Below, in pieces: positions 23,011-36,246 of a stretch of DNA of 64,000 nt; position 1 is the stretch's first letter; the number at the start of each line of letters is the position of its first letter. The translations under genes were made by a program, and so were the position numbers. The notes beneath the pieces were generated by a model, which searched no databases, was not told the origin of the DNA, and saw only the letters and a program-made list of their open reading frames with translations. The stretch is taken from positions 8,763,650-8,827,649 of the forward strand of contig NW_002060945.1 of the NCBI RefSeq assembly GCF_000150275.1, written 5' to 3'. This DNA is from Trichoplax adhaerens (Eukaryota; Placozoa; Uniplacotomia; Trichoplacea; Trichoplacidae).

Positions 23011-25236
23011 TGAATGTTATCATCTGTGACTAAAGTTCGGCTTAGAAACAGCGATATAAGATGGTCTATGTTATTTCAATTAGTACCAGTGACTTAGAAA
23101 AGAGGCATCCAAGATGCATCTATTCAGTTAAGTCAAGGTTAAGTAGCCATTCTTCGCCATTCTTCAACATTTCTTAACTCATTTGTAAGACTGATCGGGG
23201 TAGAATATTACATTGAATGTTATCATCTGTGACTAAAGTTCGGTTTAGAAACAGCGATATAAGATGGTCAATGTTATTTCAATTAGTACCAGTGACTTAG
23301 AAAAGAGGCATCCAAGATGCATCTATTCAGTTAAGTCATGGTTAAGTAGCCATTTTTCGCCATTTTTCAACATTTCTTAACTCATTTGTAAGACTGATCG
23401 GGGTAGAATATTATATTGAATGTTATCATCTGTGACTAAAGTTCGGCTTAGAAACAGCTATGTAAGATGGTCAATGTTATTTCAATTAGTCCCAGTGACT
23501 TAGAAAAGAGGCATCCAAGATGCATTTATTCAGTTAAGTCCTGGTTAAGTAGCCATTTTTCGCCATTTTTCAACATTTCTTAACTCATTTGTAAGACTGA
23601 TCGGGGTAGAATATTACATTGAATGTTATCATTTGTGACTAAAGTTCGGCTTAGAAACAGCGATATAAGATGGTCTATGTTATTTGAACTAGTCCCAGTG
23701 ACTTAGAAAAGAGGCATCTAAGATGCATCTATTCAGTTAAGTCACGGTTAAGTAGCCATTTTACAACATATTCACCATTTTTCAACATTTCTTAACTCAT
23801 TTGTAAGACTGATCGGGGTAGAATATTATATTGAATGTTATCATCTGTGACTAAAGTTCGGCTTAGAAACAGCTATGTAAGATGGTCAATGTTATTTCAA
23901 TTAGTCCCAGTGACTTAGAAAAGAGGCATCTAAGATGCATTTATTCAGTTAAGTCACGGTTAAGTAGCCATTTTTCGCCATTTTTCAACATTTCTTAACT
24001 CATTTGTAAGACTGATCGGGGTAGAATATTACATTGAATGTTATCATTTGTGACTAAAGTTCGGCTTAGAAACAGCGATATAAGATGGTCTATGTTATTT
24101 GAACTAGTCCCAGTGACTTAGAAAAGAGGCATCTAAGATGCATCTATTCAGTTAAGTCACGGTTAAGTAGCCATTTTTCAACATATTCACCATTTTTCAA
24201 CATTTCTTAACTCATTTGTAAGACTGATCGGGGTAGAATATTATATTGAATGTTATCATCTGTGACTAAAGTTCGGCTTAGAAACAGCGATATAAGATGG
24301 TCAATGTTATTTGAATTAGTCCCAGTGACTTAGAAAAGAGGCATCTAAGATGCATCTATTCAGTTAAGTCACGGTTAAGTAGCCATTTTTCAACATATTC
24401 ACCATTTTTCAACATTTCTTAACTCATTTGTAAGACTGATCGGGGTAGAATATTATATTGAATGTTATCATCTGTGACTAAAGTTCGGCTTAGAAACAGC
24501 GATATAAGATGGTCAATGTTATTTCAATTAGTACCAGTGACTTAGAAAAGAGGCATCTAAGATGCATCTATTCAGTTAAGTCAAGGTTAAGTAGCCATTC
24601 TTCGCCATTCTTCAACATTTCTTAACTCATTTGTAAGACTGATCGGGGTAGAATATTACATTGAATGTTATCATCTGTGACTAAAGTTCGGCTTAGAAAC
24701 AGCGATATAAGATGGTCTATGTTATTTCAATTAGTACCAGTGACTTAGAAAAGAGGCATCCAAGATGCATCTATTCAGTTAAGTCAAGGTTAAGTAGCCA
24801 TTTTTCACCATTTTTCAACATTTCTTAACTCATTTGTAAGACTGATCGGGGTAGAATATTACATTGAATGTTATCATCTGTGACTAAAGTTCGGCTTAGA
24901 AACAGCGATATAAGATGGTCTATGTTATTTCAATTAGTACCAGTGACTTAGAAAAGAGGCATCCAAGAGGCATCCAAGATGCATCTATTCAGTTAAGTCA
25001 AGGTTAAGTAGCCATTCTTCGCCATTCTTCAACATTTCTTAACTCATTTGTAAGACTGATCGGGGTAGAATATTACATTGAATGTTATTATCTGTGACTA
25101 AAGTTCGGCTTAGAAACAGCGATATAAGATGGTCTATGTTATTCAATTAGTACCAGTGACTTAGAAAAGAGGCATCTAAGATGCATTTATTCAGTTAAGT
25201 CAAGGTTAAATAGCCATTTTCGACATCTCCAACATA
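23011..25236. repeat. 202-bp satellite array, copy left of the gap
   Basis: Eleven tandem units begin with ATTGAATGTTATCATCTGTG near 23010, 23213, 23415, 23618, 23829, 24033, 24245, 24457, 24660, 24863 and 25077. Most units are about 202 bp. Units near 23618, 24033, 24245 are about 212 bp because of an added ACATATTCACC-type segment. Unit landmarks are GACTAAAGTTCGG, CAGCGATATAAGATGGTC, GTGACTTAGAAAAGAGGC, a GCATCTAAGATGC palindrome, TTCAGTTAAGTC and AGACTGATCGGGGTAGAATA. Identity between units is very high, so amplification or homogenisation is recent. The array stops at the gap with a distinctive right-end sequence. Confidence 0.95.
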
Positions 25237-25286
25237 NNNNNNNNNNNNNNNNNNNNNNNNNNNNNNNNNNNNNNNNNNNNNNNNNN
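25237..25286. other. Assembly gap (50 N)
   Basis: Exactly 50 unknown bases, a size typical of a placeholder gap. Both flanks belong to the same satellite locus, as described under findings. Confidence 0.99.
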
Positions 25287-25447
25287 TACATCACTCTGAC
25301 TGATTTTTCTCAATAAAATCATATTACATTGAATCTTCTGCAAAACTAACGTTGATCGATGGCAAGAATAGACTGTAGATTGTATATTTATTTTCAGCAA
25401 AACATGTCGAGACTTTGGACTGTTTTTTCTCAATAAAATCATATTAC
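25287..25447. repeat. Partial 121-bp satellite, right of the gap
   Basis: The sequence resumes with TACATCACTCTGACTG, which matches about 22846-22862 left of the gap, and then gives one more 121-bp type unit with AACGTTGATCGATGGCAAGA near 25345. It leads straight into 202-bp units, as in the left copy. Confidence 0.9.
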
Positions 25448-26690
25448 ATTGAATGTTATCATCTGTGACTAAAGTTCGGTTTAGAAACAGCGATATAAGA
25501 TGGTCTATGTTATTTCAATTAGTCCCAGTGACTTAGAAAAGAGGCATCTAAGATGCATCTATTCAGTTAAGTCAAGGTTAAGTAGCCATTTTTTAACATT
25601 TCTTAACTCATTTGTAAGACTGATCGGGGTAGAAATTACATTGAATGTTATCATCTGTGACTAAAGTTCGGTTTAGAAACAGCGATATAAGATGGTCAAT
25701 GTTATTTCAATTAGTACCAGTGACTTAGAAAAGAGGCATCCAAGATGCATCTATTCAGTTAAGTCATGGTTAAGTAGCCATTTTTCGCCATTTTTCAACA
25801 TTTCTTAACTCATTTGTAAGACTGATCGGGGTAGAATATTATATTGAATGTTATCATCTGTGACTAAAGTTCGGCTTAGAAACAGCTATGTAAGATGGTC
25901 AATGTTATTTCAATTAGTCCCAGTGACTTAGAAAAGAGGCATCCAAGATGCATTTATTCAGTTAAGTCCTGGTTAAGTAGCCATTTTTCGCCATTTTTCA
26001 ACATTTCTTAACTCATTTGTAAGACTGATCGGGGTAGAATATTACATTGAATGTTATCATCTGTGACTAAAGTTCGGCTTAGAAACAGCGATATAAGATG
26101 GTCTATGTTATTTCAATTAGTACCAGTGACTTAGAAAAGAGGCATCCAAGATGCATCTATTCAGTTAAGTCAAGGTTAAGTAGCCATTTTTCACCATTTT
26201 TCAACATTTCTTAACTCATTTGTAAGACTGATCGGGGTAGAATATTACATTGAATGTTATCATCTGTGACTAAAGTTCGGCTTAGAAACAGCGATATAAG
26301 ATGGTCTATGTTATTTCAATTAGTACCAGTGACTTAGAAAAGAGGCATCCAAGAGGCATCCAAGATGCATCTATTCAGTTAAGTCAAGGTTAAGTAGCCA
26401 TTCTTCGCCATTCTTCAACATTTCTTAACTCATTTGTAAGACTGATCGGGGTAGAATATTACATTGAATGTTATTATCTGTGACTAAAGTTCGGCTTAGA
26501 AACAGCGATATAAGATGGTCTATGTTATTCAATTAGTACCAGTGACTTAGAAAAGAGGCATCTAAGATGCATTTATTCAGTTAAGTCAAGGTTAAATAGC
26601 CATTTTTCGACATCTTCCAACATATTCGCCATTTTTCAACGTTTTTCGCCATTTTTGAACTCATTTGTCAGCCTGGTCGGGGTAGAGTAG
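25448..26690. repeat. 202-bp satellite array, copy right of the gap
   Basis: Six units start near 25448, 25639, 25843, 26046, 26248 and 26463. They correspond one to one with units 1, 2, 3, 9, 10 and 11 of the left array by private variants: CAGCTATGTAAG plus AAGTCCTGG in unit 3, the doubled AGAGGCATCC near 26340 and 24955, and TTATTCAATTAG missing one T near 26525 and 25140. The array ends with TTCGACATCTTCCAACATAT and then unique sequence. Confidence 0.93.
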
Positions 26691-27144
26691 ATGCAAGAAG
26701 CTTGCCAATCCAACGGGTGTGAAAATTACAGGTACAGTATCAAGGTGTAAAGTAGTATACGGGTATGCATACTCATCGTGTATCAATTGTCCAGCAAGAA
26801 TCATCATACTAATTTATGATGTAACATGACTGCGCTTAAAATAGAAATGACTGACGATGCAAAAAATCAGTCGAGCCAGGAGCTTTTGATACATTGGATA
26901 GTTTACTTTTTCTTACACGGCTTTCTTATACTATTACATTACGTGATATAGAGTGTTTGGGTAGTTGTACTACAGCCAAGCTGGGATAGGAAGAACCTTT
27001 ATAAGATCGTCCAACTCGCCATTTGACGATAGAAATTTATTCCATTGCCTATTGCACAAGCTATCGGCAATAATTATAATTGGATAGACTGTCCTGTAGC
27101 TATTTTACCCTTTTGGTGGTCATCTTGATCTATTTTTTCCATAC
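26691..27144. other. Unique sequence upstream of NFX1
   Basis: No repeat unit and no recognised exon. It probably contains the NFX1 promoter or first non-coding exon. A plausible acceptor, CATCATCTAG, sits at 27150-27159, so the first long coding exon may begin there rather than at an upstream ATG. Confidence 0.35.
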
Positions 27145-30100
27145 TTGCATCATCTAGACGTATCCAGACTGGACGACAATTTGTGGACTGGCCATTTCAA
27201 TTGTGTTTACTATTTGCAAAAAGATTTCAATATTAGCATGCAACAACATTCGTGCAAGGATCAAGAACAAAGTAATCGTGCCAAGGGTGGAAAATATGCT
27301 AGGCATGATCGCAATGGCAATGACCGTCACAATCGATCATCAACCGGTGCAAATGACGAAGGAGAATGCTATCCTAAAGTTAAGGAGTGTCCAATAGACA
27401 ACCAAGCTCAAATCAATCCTGGAAATAAATTCCAATATACGCGTCATCAGGACGAAAGTGGTGCTAACCGCTTCTCACGCGGGTATAATCATAACAATTA
27501 TAATAGTCGACGTCCATCGAAGCAAAATGATCAACAAGATCGTCATGCTAACAACTACAAGAAGAATTATAAACGCCATCCAACTAGGAATGGAACGCCA
27601 CAAGAAAACCCCTTTCACGATCACTCCAATCAACCTTATGGTAACAGATCTCATAGGCATCAATTCCACCAGCATACTACGACGGACTCTCGCAAACAAC
27701 CTTTATCCTATGATCAAATCACTCAAACCACACAACAAGCCCAATTCAATCCTACAACGAACGATACTCTCTCTACCGATGTACAAGATGTCTATGCACA
27801 TCCATTAGAAATGAACAATAATCAGCCTACTCCTAGATATGATGATAGATATGATGAAAACTATGGAAAACGACATCAAAATGATAAAGATAGCAATGTT
27901 CGATATTCTGATGGAGTCAAGAATCATGATAGAAATAGACGTAAAAGTTGGAATAGAGAACGTGATACCCAGAAATATACACGTAGAGGTAAAGGCAGAG
28001 GTAAATTGAGTAGTAGGAAAGAATCCAAGCAAGAAACTGCAAATTCTACCAATGATCATGACAACAACGTTCAGGATGATCAATTAGATAAGAATAATCC
28101 TAGCCGTAAAGATGAAAACGAGTTGAATTATAAAATCAATAGAAATAGTGTCGATCAACACGAAATTCCATTACCACCAAGTAAAACTACTCGACATAGA
28201 AAAGGTGACAGATACGAAAACTCTTTTCAAGCAAATTGGAGAAATTCGCATGGCCATAATAACAACAACAACAACAAAATTTCCAATATTAATGTTCGAT
28301 ATATGAAGGTAACAGACTGAAGACGGTATTCAAGTAATGTTCAAGCATAGCCTTTTGAAATCTCTATTTTGATTAATATCAGCATTTTATAATTGAATAT
28401 CGAATCTAGAAGAAGAATATCCCTCCAAATATACAACGACAACATGATGAAAATCAAATGGACATACTTATCGAACAGTTACATAAAGAAGAATATGATT
28501 GCATGATCTGTTGTGAAGCTGTTAAAATCAACTCTCGAATTTGGAGCTGTCAGTCATGCTTTCACATTTATCACTTACCGTGCATTAGGAAATGGGCTAC
28601 TTCGTCTGCGGCTAAAAGTGAAGGCAAGCATACGCTCAAACAATATAATCAAAGGGATTGAATACTTGATTGATTTATGACAACTAATAGAAAGACTTTT
28701 ATGCTTAGATTTACCTTAATTTAACTATACGTCAATATTTCTAATCAAAACTTCAAAAAAAAACTACAAAAGTTTTACTACTATTTTTGAACAATATTGC
28801 CTTCCATCTCAAACAAATAGAATCCAGCGAGCAATGGAGATGTCCAGCATGCCAGAATTTAATAGATTACGTACCCCATCATTATAAATGCTTTTGCGGT
28901 AAGATTCTATCCTACGTATACGACAAAGAGAATGGACTTGATATCTCATCAAAATGAGGTATTATAACTATCTAATTCAGTAATGGGTACCTGTACTTGA
29001 TTGTTATATAGGTAAATCAACCAATCCTAAACCTGATCGCTATGGCTACAGTGTGCCACATTGTACGTCCATTATCTAGTTAAAATACTGACCTTTCAGG
29101 ATAAATGAGCGATCGAGAAAAGAATTTAATTTCATTTTTAATCGTTTCAGCTTGTGGAATGTTATGCCATAAGAAACGTTCAGTAGAACATTGTACTCAT
29201 CTCTGCAATATGTAAGCAGCAATTTACTTAATTAATTAAAATAGAATGTTATAGTGTCTAATATACCACGCAATACAGTAAACTGTATGAATTTGAATGG
29301 TAGAAAACGATGCATTCGTGTATAATTTATAAATGTAAAATAACCACGTATAGGCCTTGTCATCCAGGACCATGTCCACCTTGCCCTGCCACAATTAATA
29401 GAAAGTGCTCATGTGGTAAATCTAGGTAGCTAACGTAGGATGTACGCTTAAACTTAAGCTTACATTGCAATTTTATTATTATCATTATTTGAATCTTTCA
29501 TGGATCACAATTGTAGATTCTTGAGTCACTAAATAATACGAAATTTCAAATATCCTTTTAGTACTCGAGTCCGCTGTGGCGTATTAACAGAAATTAACTG
29601 TGGCGTAGAGTGCAATAAATTACTTTCATGTCAAACGCACTACTGTAAAGAAATTTGTCATGCAGGTAATTGCAAGTGTTTACACGCAAAGAAAGATCGA
29701 TATCATAATTTATCTTCATTTCAAGCAACTGTCACAAAACCTACGATTTCCACGGTAACCATTACTGTTTTTGTTGGACATATTTAGGAGACTGTTCACC
29801 CTGTGAATTGATCATTGATCAAGGTAATACATGCGTATAGTAGTATATGTATAGGAACAGAGGATATAAAAACTCAGTTTTTTCTAGTGATAACCTACCC
29901 TTGTTAATATCATGATAAAATATGCGTTTTTAATTTCATCAATGCGTGTTTTTTCTATTACAGGATGCTATTGTGGAAGTAGTTCACGTCAAGCATTATG
30001 TGGTACAGGTTTGTAAAGCAAATTAGTCGATAGAAGGACTGAAACAATTGCCTATGGTCATATTATGATATTAATCACGGGATAAATTAAATTTAATAGG

Positions 30101-32587
30101 CGACATGTCAATAAATTCTGATGGTAAAATTGGATATTATTCTTGCGAAAATATCTGTGGAAGGTAATAGATTTTATGCCCTAAATCTATTAAGTTTAAT
30201 GAAAGTAAAGTCAAAGTTTACTGGAATTATACTGAATGTTTGTACATTTATTAATAGGATGTTAGATTGTGGTAACCATTACTGCACTAAACCATGTCAT
30301 GCAGGACAATGCCCTTCGTGTTCTTTGCTTCCTGAAAATATAAAAACTTGTCCTTGCGGAAAAGTCGATATTTCTACATTACTATCTGAACCTAGAAATT
30401 CTTGTACAGATGCCATTCCCACATGTAATAATATATGTCAACGAGAATTAAATTGTCGCGATAAGCACGGTCAACCGCACTTGTGTGAAAAGCCATGCCA
30501 CATAGGTGTTTGTGGACCTTGCGAAAAATCAACAGTAATTAAATGTGATTGCGGGCGAGAAAAAAAAGAAATCGCGTGTGTTGAGCTAGAGCAAAATATA
30601 ACTTTCAAGTGTAATTATACGTGTAATAAGAAGAAGAAATGCGGTCGTCATCGATGCAATAAAAAATGCTGTAATGTTAGTGATATTAACAATGGTCTTC
30701 TCCACTTGATTAATTAAATCTCCTGTAATTGTAGTATTTGCAGTATGAAGGTTGATCTTTTGTTAAGCAGACTTACAGTAGAACTTGTATAACTTATTTG
30801 TAATATAATTATACTGTTCTTGCATTTATGACAATGCTAACTGTTATAATTTTTTTGTAATTAAGGATACCGAACATATATGTGATCTTGTATGTAACCG
30901 GAAGCTTACATGCGGACTTCACCTATGTCAGGAACCGTGCCATTCTGGAAAATGTTTGCCTTGTCCTAATTTTAGTATAGATGAATTACGTTGTTACTGT
31001 GGTGAGGCCGTTATTTATCCGTTAGTCCCTTGCGGAACTAGACCACCTCCTTGTGATAACTTGTGTCAAAGGGAGCACGATTGTGATCATCCAGTTACAC
31101 ACTCGTGTCAAAGTAAAGATTATGATGGTTGCCCAAACTGTACATTTCTAACGACGAAGATTTGCATGGGTGGACATAAGGTAAACCTTTTGTTATACCT
31201 ATGTTACCGATAGATTTTAGAGTTTTTCACGGCAATATTTCTGTTTGTATAGGAAATGCATAATATCCCTTGTCATATCAAGAATGTATCTTGTGGCGAA
31301 TTATGCTTGAAGAAACTACCATGCTCACATCAATGTCAACGGTATTGTCACAGTGGAGATTGTTTAGATGAAAAAAATAAATGTCGACAGCCATGTCAAA
31401 GACCACGTAGTGATTGCGAGCATCCTTGCAATAGTCCTTGCCACGGTGATACTCCGTGTCCTGATCTACCTTGTAAACATGAGGTATTTTGCAAATGTTA
31501 AGGTTTCATTCATTATTACAATTTATAACTGTATTCATATACAAGTATAGCGCCATCAACGGTGGACAACTGTCATTTTTTATGCGTTAAGAAGGTGTTT
31601 ATTATTTAATAGATCACCATTAAATGTGATTGTGGAAGAAGACAAGCTGTGATATTATGCTCAGATAGAAACAATCCTAAATATAGGCGTCACAATGCAT
31701 CCAAGTTATACATGAAGCTGCACTCGCAACAGATTGGTGATAATTCGGTTGATATTACAGATATAATTACGTCAGATAACAGAGAGAATAGGCGTTTGGA
31801 ATGTGATACCGAGTGCGCTCGCCTCGAGAGAAATCGGTAGATAGCTACGTACAAAATGCGTATTCATCTCAATCAGTTACTATTTTCTATTTATAAAGCT
31901 TCTCATGTAAATTCCTTATCGCAGAGCTTTGGCTAAAGCATTGGATATTCAAGAATCGCAAGTATTCAGGGAAGAATACTCCAAGACGCTATTAGAAGAA
32001 GGGCAACATAATTTAAACTTGGTTTTATCAATTGAAAAATCTTTAGCATTGATAGTTAACAGAGCTCTAGAAGTAATGACTAGCAATGAATCACTTCTTA
32101 TATACTGTAGATTAATCGTTAGCTTCATGTTCTAATCGCACTTTAAATTCGTATTTAACATAGACTGGCGAAGTTCAACGCTTCTCTTTTCCGATCATGA
32201 AAGCAAAACAACGACAGATCATTCATGAACTGGCGGAACATTATGATTGTAATACAAGTAGCTATGATGAAGAACCGAAGCGCAATACTGTAGCAACTGC
32301 TGGCAGGTATGAGAGTGTGCTTTACTTTTGTGTGTGAAATGTTTCTTTTGCATTTTGTTAAGTTTATCTCAGTGGAGTAAAATATAAGTTAGGTTATAAT
32401 ATTTTTATATATTAGACTATCAAGAATTCCCAAGAATACATTAAGCGAAGAAATTAACCAAATTAACAAGCGAAAATGCCAGTCAAATGTAGCAATAGAA
32501 GAAAGCCGTGCAATGTTAAATAAAATTGCCTTAAAAGAAGGAGAAAAGGCCAAAAAAATTGACTATTTCAGCGATGATTGGAGTTAA
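27145..32587 (+). CDS. NFX1: NFX1-type zinc finger protein (RING + NF-X1 repeats + R3H)
   Basis: NFX1 proteins bind nucleic acid and act in transcriptional repression and mRNA control. The first long exon, to 28308, encodes about 390 residues of Asn/Arg/His/Gln-rich disordered sequence without known domains. The exon from 28410 has [19 protein letters not shown] and [20 protein letters not shown], the RING/PHD-like domain. It continues after 28825 with [20 protein letters not shown] long chain of NF-X1 cysteine repeats follows, for example [18 protein letters not shown] (about 30268), CDKHG-like, [51 protein letters not shown]-like and [15 protein letters not shown]. The C-terminal exons give [14 protein letters not shown] and an R3H-like segment ([20 protein letters not shown], about 32200), then end YFSDDWS. 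Domain order and the DYF-type ending favour NFX1 over NFXL1. The initiator Met is uncertain: 27145 and 27238 are both in frame. Confidence 0.93.
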
Positions 32588-33039
32588 ATGGAGATTCATA
32601 AGCATTTATTAAAGTTTTATGCAGTAAATTATTACCATAATGTGTTATGACTTAAACGAAAAATATTTTTTGTACAGCCTGAATGTTACTATTACCGACG
32701 AAAACGTATATTCAGTTAACGATAAATGCTGATATTTAACGATCGACAAACAGCATTCTTTAATAAAATTATGTATATTATTGTATTTAAATGGGTTGCT
32801 ATTACTAGTATATTTTGAAATAAAAAGTTAACTTTAACGGAATGTGGACATTAATACGTTGATAAGTATGACCTAAATTAACTGTACGCAGACTTCACAA
32901 TATCAATGCAATTTAAGCATTGTAATTGCAAGTATATATAGCCTTTTTTAGAAAGACATTTAGTTAATGATTATTCGGTATTCACTATTTTATTACAAAT
33001 TGAGTAACTCATTTCATAAGATTCTTGATTTCCTGTTGC

Positions 33040-36000
33040 TTACGAGCCAGGTGCATATTGATCAACACGATCAAGAAGTCGTTCAGAATAACCAGGGGAA
33101 TAATACCTATATAAATATATTATTCGAAAAAGTTACGCTTTGCCAGATTTGAAATTGTTAAAGGTACAAGAAATGTATATTACTTGCTTTGTGACTCACC
33201 TCACAATTTCTTCTGGGTAGCAGCTGTTAATCGTGTTGATATATTCGTGTAAAATGGTTCCGGGCTCTGCGTTTATTTCTTGAACCTAACAAGAGTAGTT
33301 TAAGAAGTTAGAACTATCCATAATAACATACAACCTGCTTGGCAAGATCATTGTACGAGTCGTATTAATCTACATCTATGAAACACATATTGAAAGAAAT
33401 TGAATGATATAAGTGCGTAAAGATACCTTCTTCAATCCTCCACTAGTAACAAACATTCGTCTGGCTTTACTATCGTGCGGTAGAACTTTAGAGAATTGAC
33501 CAACAACATGTTTAAGTATATTAGGCGGAGCATCGTGTAGTAAAGGTTCCAATGCCGGTAAATAGACACATTTTTGTAAAATATTTTTTAAGGCTCTTTT
33601 AGCTTTAGTTTTCAAATCTTCTGAACTAAATGTGCTCAAATAAGCTTCTAACAGGCGAGGTAAAACATTAGCGGATGCAACAGCTCGTGCATGCTCAGGT
33701 GTATGTCGACCTATTTGACCTAGAGCCCATGCTGCGGCAGCCTACATATAGAATTTATCTCAGATTAGGTCCATGTTGATTAGCTTTACTTTTACAACTG
33801 TCTTGAGGCCACTTACCCTAATGTGATCTTCCTTTTCTTCGGATATTGTTAGTGATAGTTGTGTAACACCCTACATATTTTTACAATAGATTAAATTTAT
33901 GCATTAATATTTAAATTGAAATTAATTTATTTTAGATATAATTATAAATGCTATTAATTGAATGGATTATACAGCATATTCGTATACAGTAATAATGTGC
34001 TATTTATTAATCCATACCTTCGATACTACAACGGCCATGGCTAAATTTTCAGAGTGGGCGGCTACATATCCTAACATCATTACACCAGGTAAACGAACAT
34101 TTCCTGTGGTTTCTCCAACGTAATCCACTACAGCCGCTACACCACCTGCATTAACAATCAGCTGTGCTAACTGAAATCAAGAGAGGTTGTAACCAAATTA
34201 ATACAATGATTTATTTATTTTTATACATCATTTTAGTTTCTTGTCAATACATTATATCGATATACATATATATATATATATATACTATACCTCAGGCGTA
34301 TGCTTTGCAATTTCACGGATAAGTGTCGCTACATTCTTCTTCACATATTCATCCGTATCTTTTAAGCAATTTAGTACAGCAGGAAAGATTTCTGCTTCTA
34401 CAACCATTTCAGCAAGATCAACTGAATGTTTTGCAATCTGGCTGAGAGCTGAAAAGACTTGGCGCTATCAATCAAAATTAATATTTAATTAAATTGCTTG
34501 TCCGGTATAAATTGCTACAGTAATCGTAATAACCACTAATTAACCTTTAACTTTGCATCCTGGTTAAGAATCATTTGAGCGAGATGAGCTATTGCTCCAG
34601 CATCGACAACAGTTTGGGCCAACTGATAATATACAAATTAGAATTAATATTTATGATTATTATAAGAGATTACTAGTTTTAATAATTTAAAACTTTAAAT
34701 GATCAAATATAGAATAACCTCTGAGGTATGCTTTGATATATCACTTAAAGCAGATGCTGCAATGCGTTTGAGCGATAACTCCGGTTCCTGAACACAAAGT
34801 ACTAGAAGTGGTACTGCTCCAGCATCAACAACGTTTTGTGCTAATTCTGTGAATTATTTAAGAGAAATAATTAGAATTAGATATATCCAACAAGATAATT
34901 TTTATTTCTGGTTATTTAGAAATTAGTACAATACAAAGTAGTTTGTACCTGCATTATGGCGAGCAATATAACCTAGAGCCCATGCTGCTGCTTCCTTAAC
35001 ACCAGGATCAAACTCTTCTAAACATACTACTAGCGCATCTAAGGCTCCACAATCGACTACATGCTGCAATTAATTAATTGATAAATTTATATATATGTTC
35101 GATAATACAAGTAACGGATTTAAGAGAAATTTAAGAATTGCGTTATTTAATTTAATTTTCGCACCTGAGCAAGCTCGGGAGAGTGTCTAGCCACCGCTCG
35201 CAATACAAAAGCAGCTGCTTTCTTGTAAAATCGCTAATCCAAAAATAATAATATTAATTTTACTGTAAGATTTAGGCCCGTATATGTCTAGATGTTACTG
35301 AAAATTGGATACACTCTCTAATTGTTAAACATAAATTGAAAGCTTACATTTTGCTCCGCTAAGGAGTATACCAGTTGCGGTAAAATATCTCCTTTCACGA
35401 CAGCCATAGCTAGATCATCATTATAATTAGCTAGACGTCCTAAAGCCAAAGCAGCGGTTTGTTGAATTGTAGGAACGATATCCAATAATAGTGGGCGAAG
35501 TAAAGACATTACACCTTAATTTTGAGGGTTAAAATTCAAAGAGTAAAAACGCGAAAGAAATGAGAATAACAAAATATATTCATGTTACTTTTGCTTGAAT
35601 GAAGGTTTATTATCAAGTTTGGCTATTTTAGTTAAGCAAGAGAGATGATATTATTTCGTATGGGTTCAGTTTTTATTGATGTTAAGTTATAACAGGTATA
35701 GTTTATAAAGTCAATTAAGGCTGAATAGATTATGATTTATTGTATAGCTACTTACCAGCATTTTGTAAAATTTCGATATTTTGTGGCCGAGATGATAGTT
35801 CTGCGACTGTTTGTACGAAAGTTGTTCTAGCTTTCTGATATTGCTCAAAAACTGCAGGAGAAAAATAAATAGGATTATAAGAAAATTCATTCTATCATAG
35901 AAACGGCAATAATTCTTGGATGGGTGTTGATACACCGATGAATCTAAAGGATTTGAGTACTCGATGAAAGTTTGAAAGTTAAAGTATTTGAAAATATGGA

Positions 36001-36246
36001 AAAGTAATCCATATCATTCACGTCAAGAATAGACGAAGAAATATATTCGCTTCATATCAATCGATCGATCTTGCAGATAGACGTTATCGCGCTAGCAAAG
36101 TATCGAGGCATTTCTTATGAGGAGAAACGCGATTCGCTACCCAATGTAATTATAGCCTTTGCTATCGTTGATTATTTGACACTGTAATATTCATTCAGCT
36201 AGTGATTTAATTAGTTTATACCTTGTAGGATTTGTCTTGTACTCAT
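33040..36246 (-). CDS. SPAG6: SPAG6 / PF16, armadillo protein of the axonemal central pair
   Basis: SPAG6 is the animal ortholog of algal PF16, a C1 central-pair protein needed for ciliary motility. The first codons, MSTRQILQ, are read leftward from 36246, followed by a short intron. The armadillo repeats then appear exon by exon: RPQNIEILQNAG-like, LLLDIVPTIQQTAALALGRL (about 35430-35490), YNDDLAMAVVKGDILPQLV, KKAAAFVLRAVARHSPELAQ, DALVVCLEEFDPGVKEAAAW, IASALSDISKHTSELAQ, IAQMILNQDAKLK, DEYVKKNVATLIREIAKHTP, GGVAAVVDYVGETTG and CVYLPALEPLLHDAPPNI. The 3' exons give FSKVLPHDSKARRMFVTSG, EINAEPGTILHEYINTIN-like and YYSPGYSERLLDRVDQY before the stop at 33040. All repeats expected from the family are seen and no break was found. 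The gene is tail to tail with NFX1. Confidence 0.96.

Noticed and set aside
23011-26690. Possible CRISPR-like repeat array
   Set aside because: Units are head-to-tail satellites of about 202 bp with no unique spacers, in a eukaryotic genome; no cas genes are present.
27458-28083. Open frames at 27458-27808 (+), 27475-27699 (-) and 27805-28083 (-)
   Set aside because: They are shadow frames of the low-complexity first NFX1 exon, whose own frame continues in phase into the RING exon.
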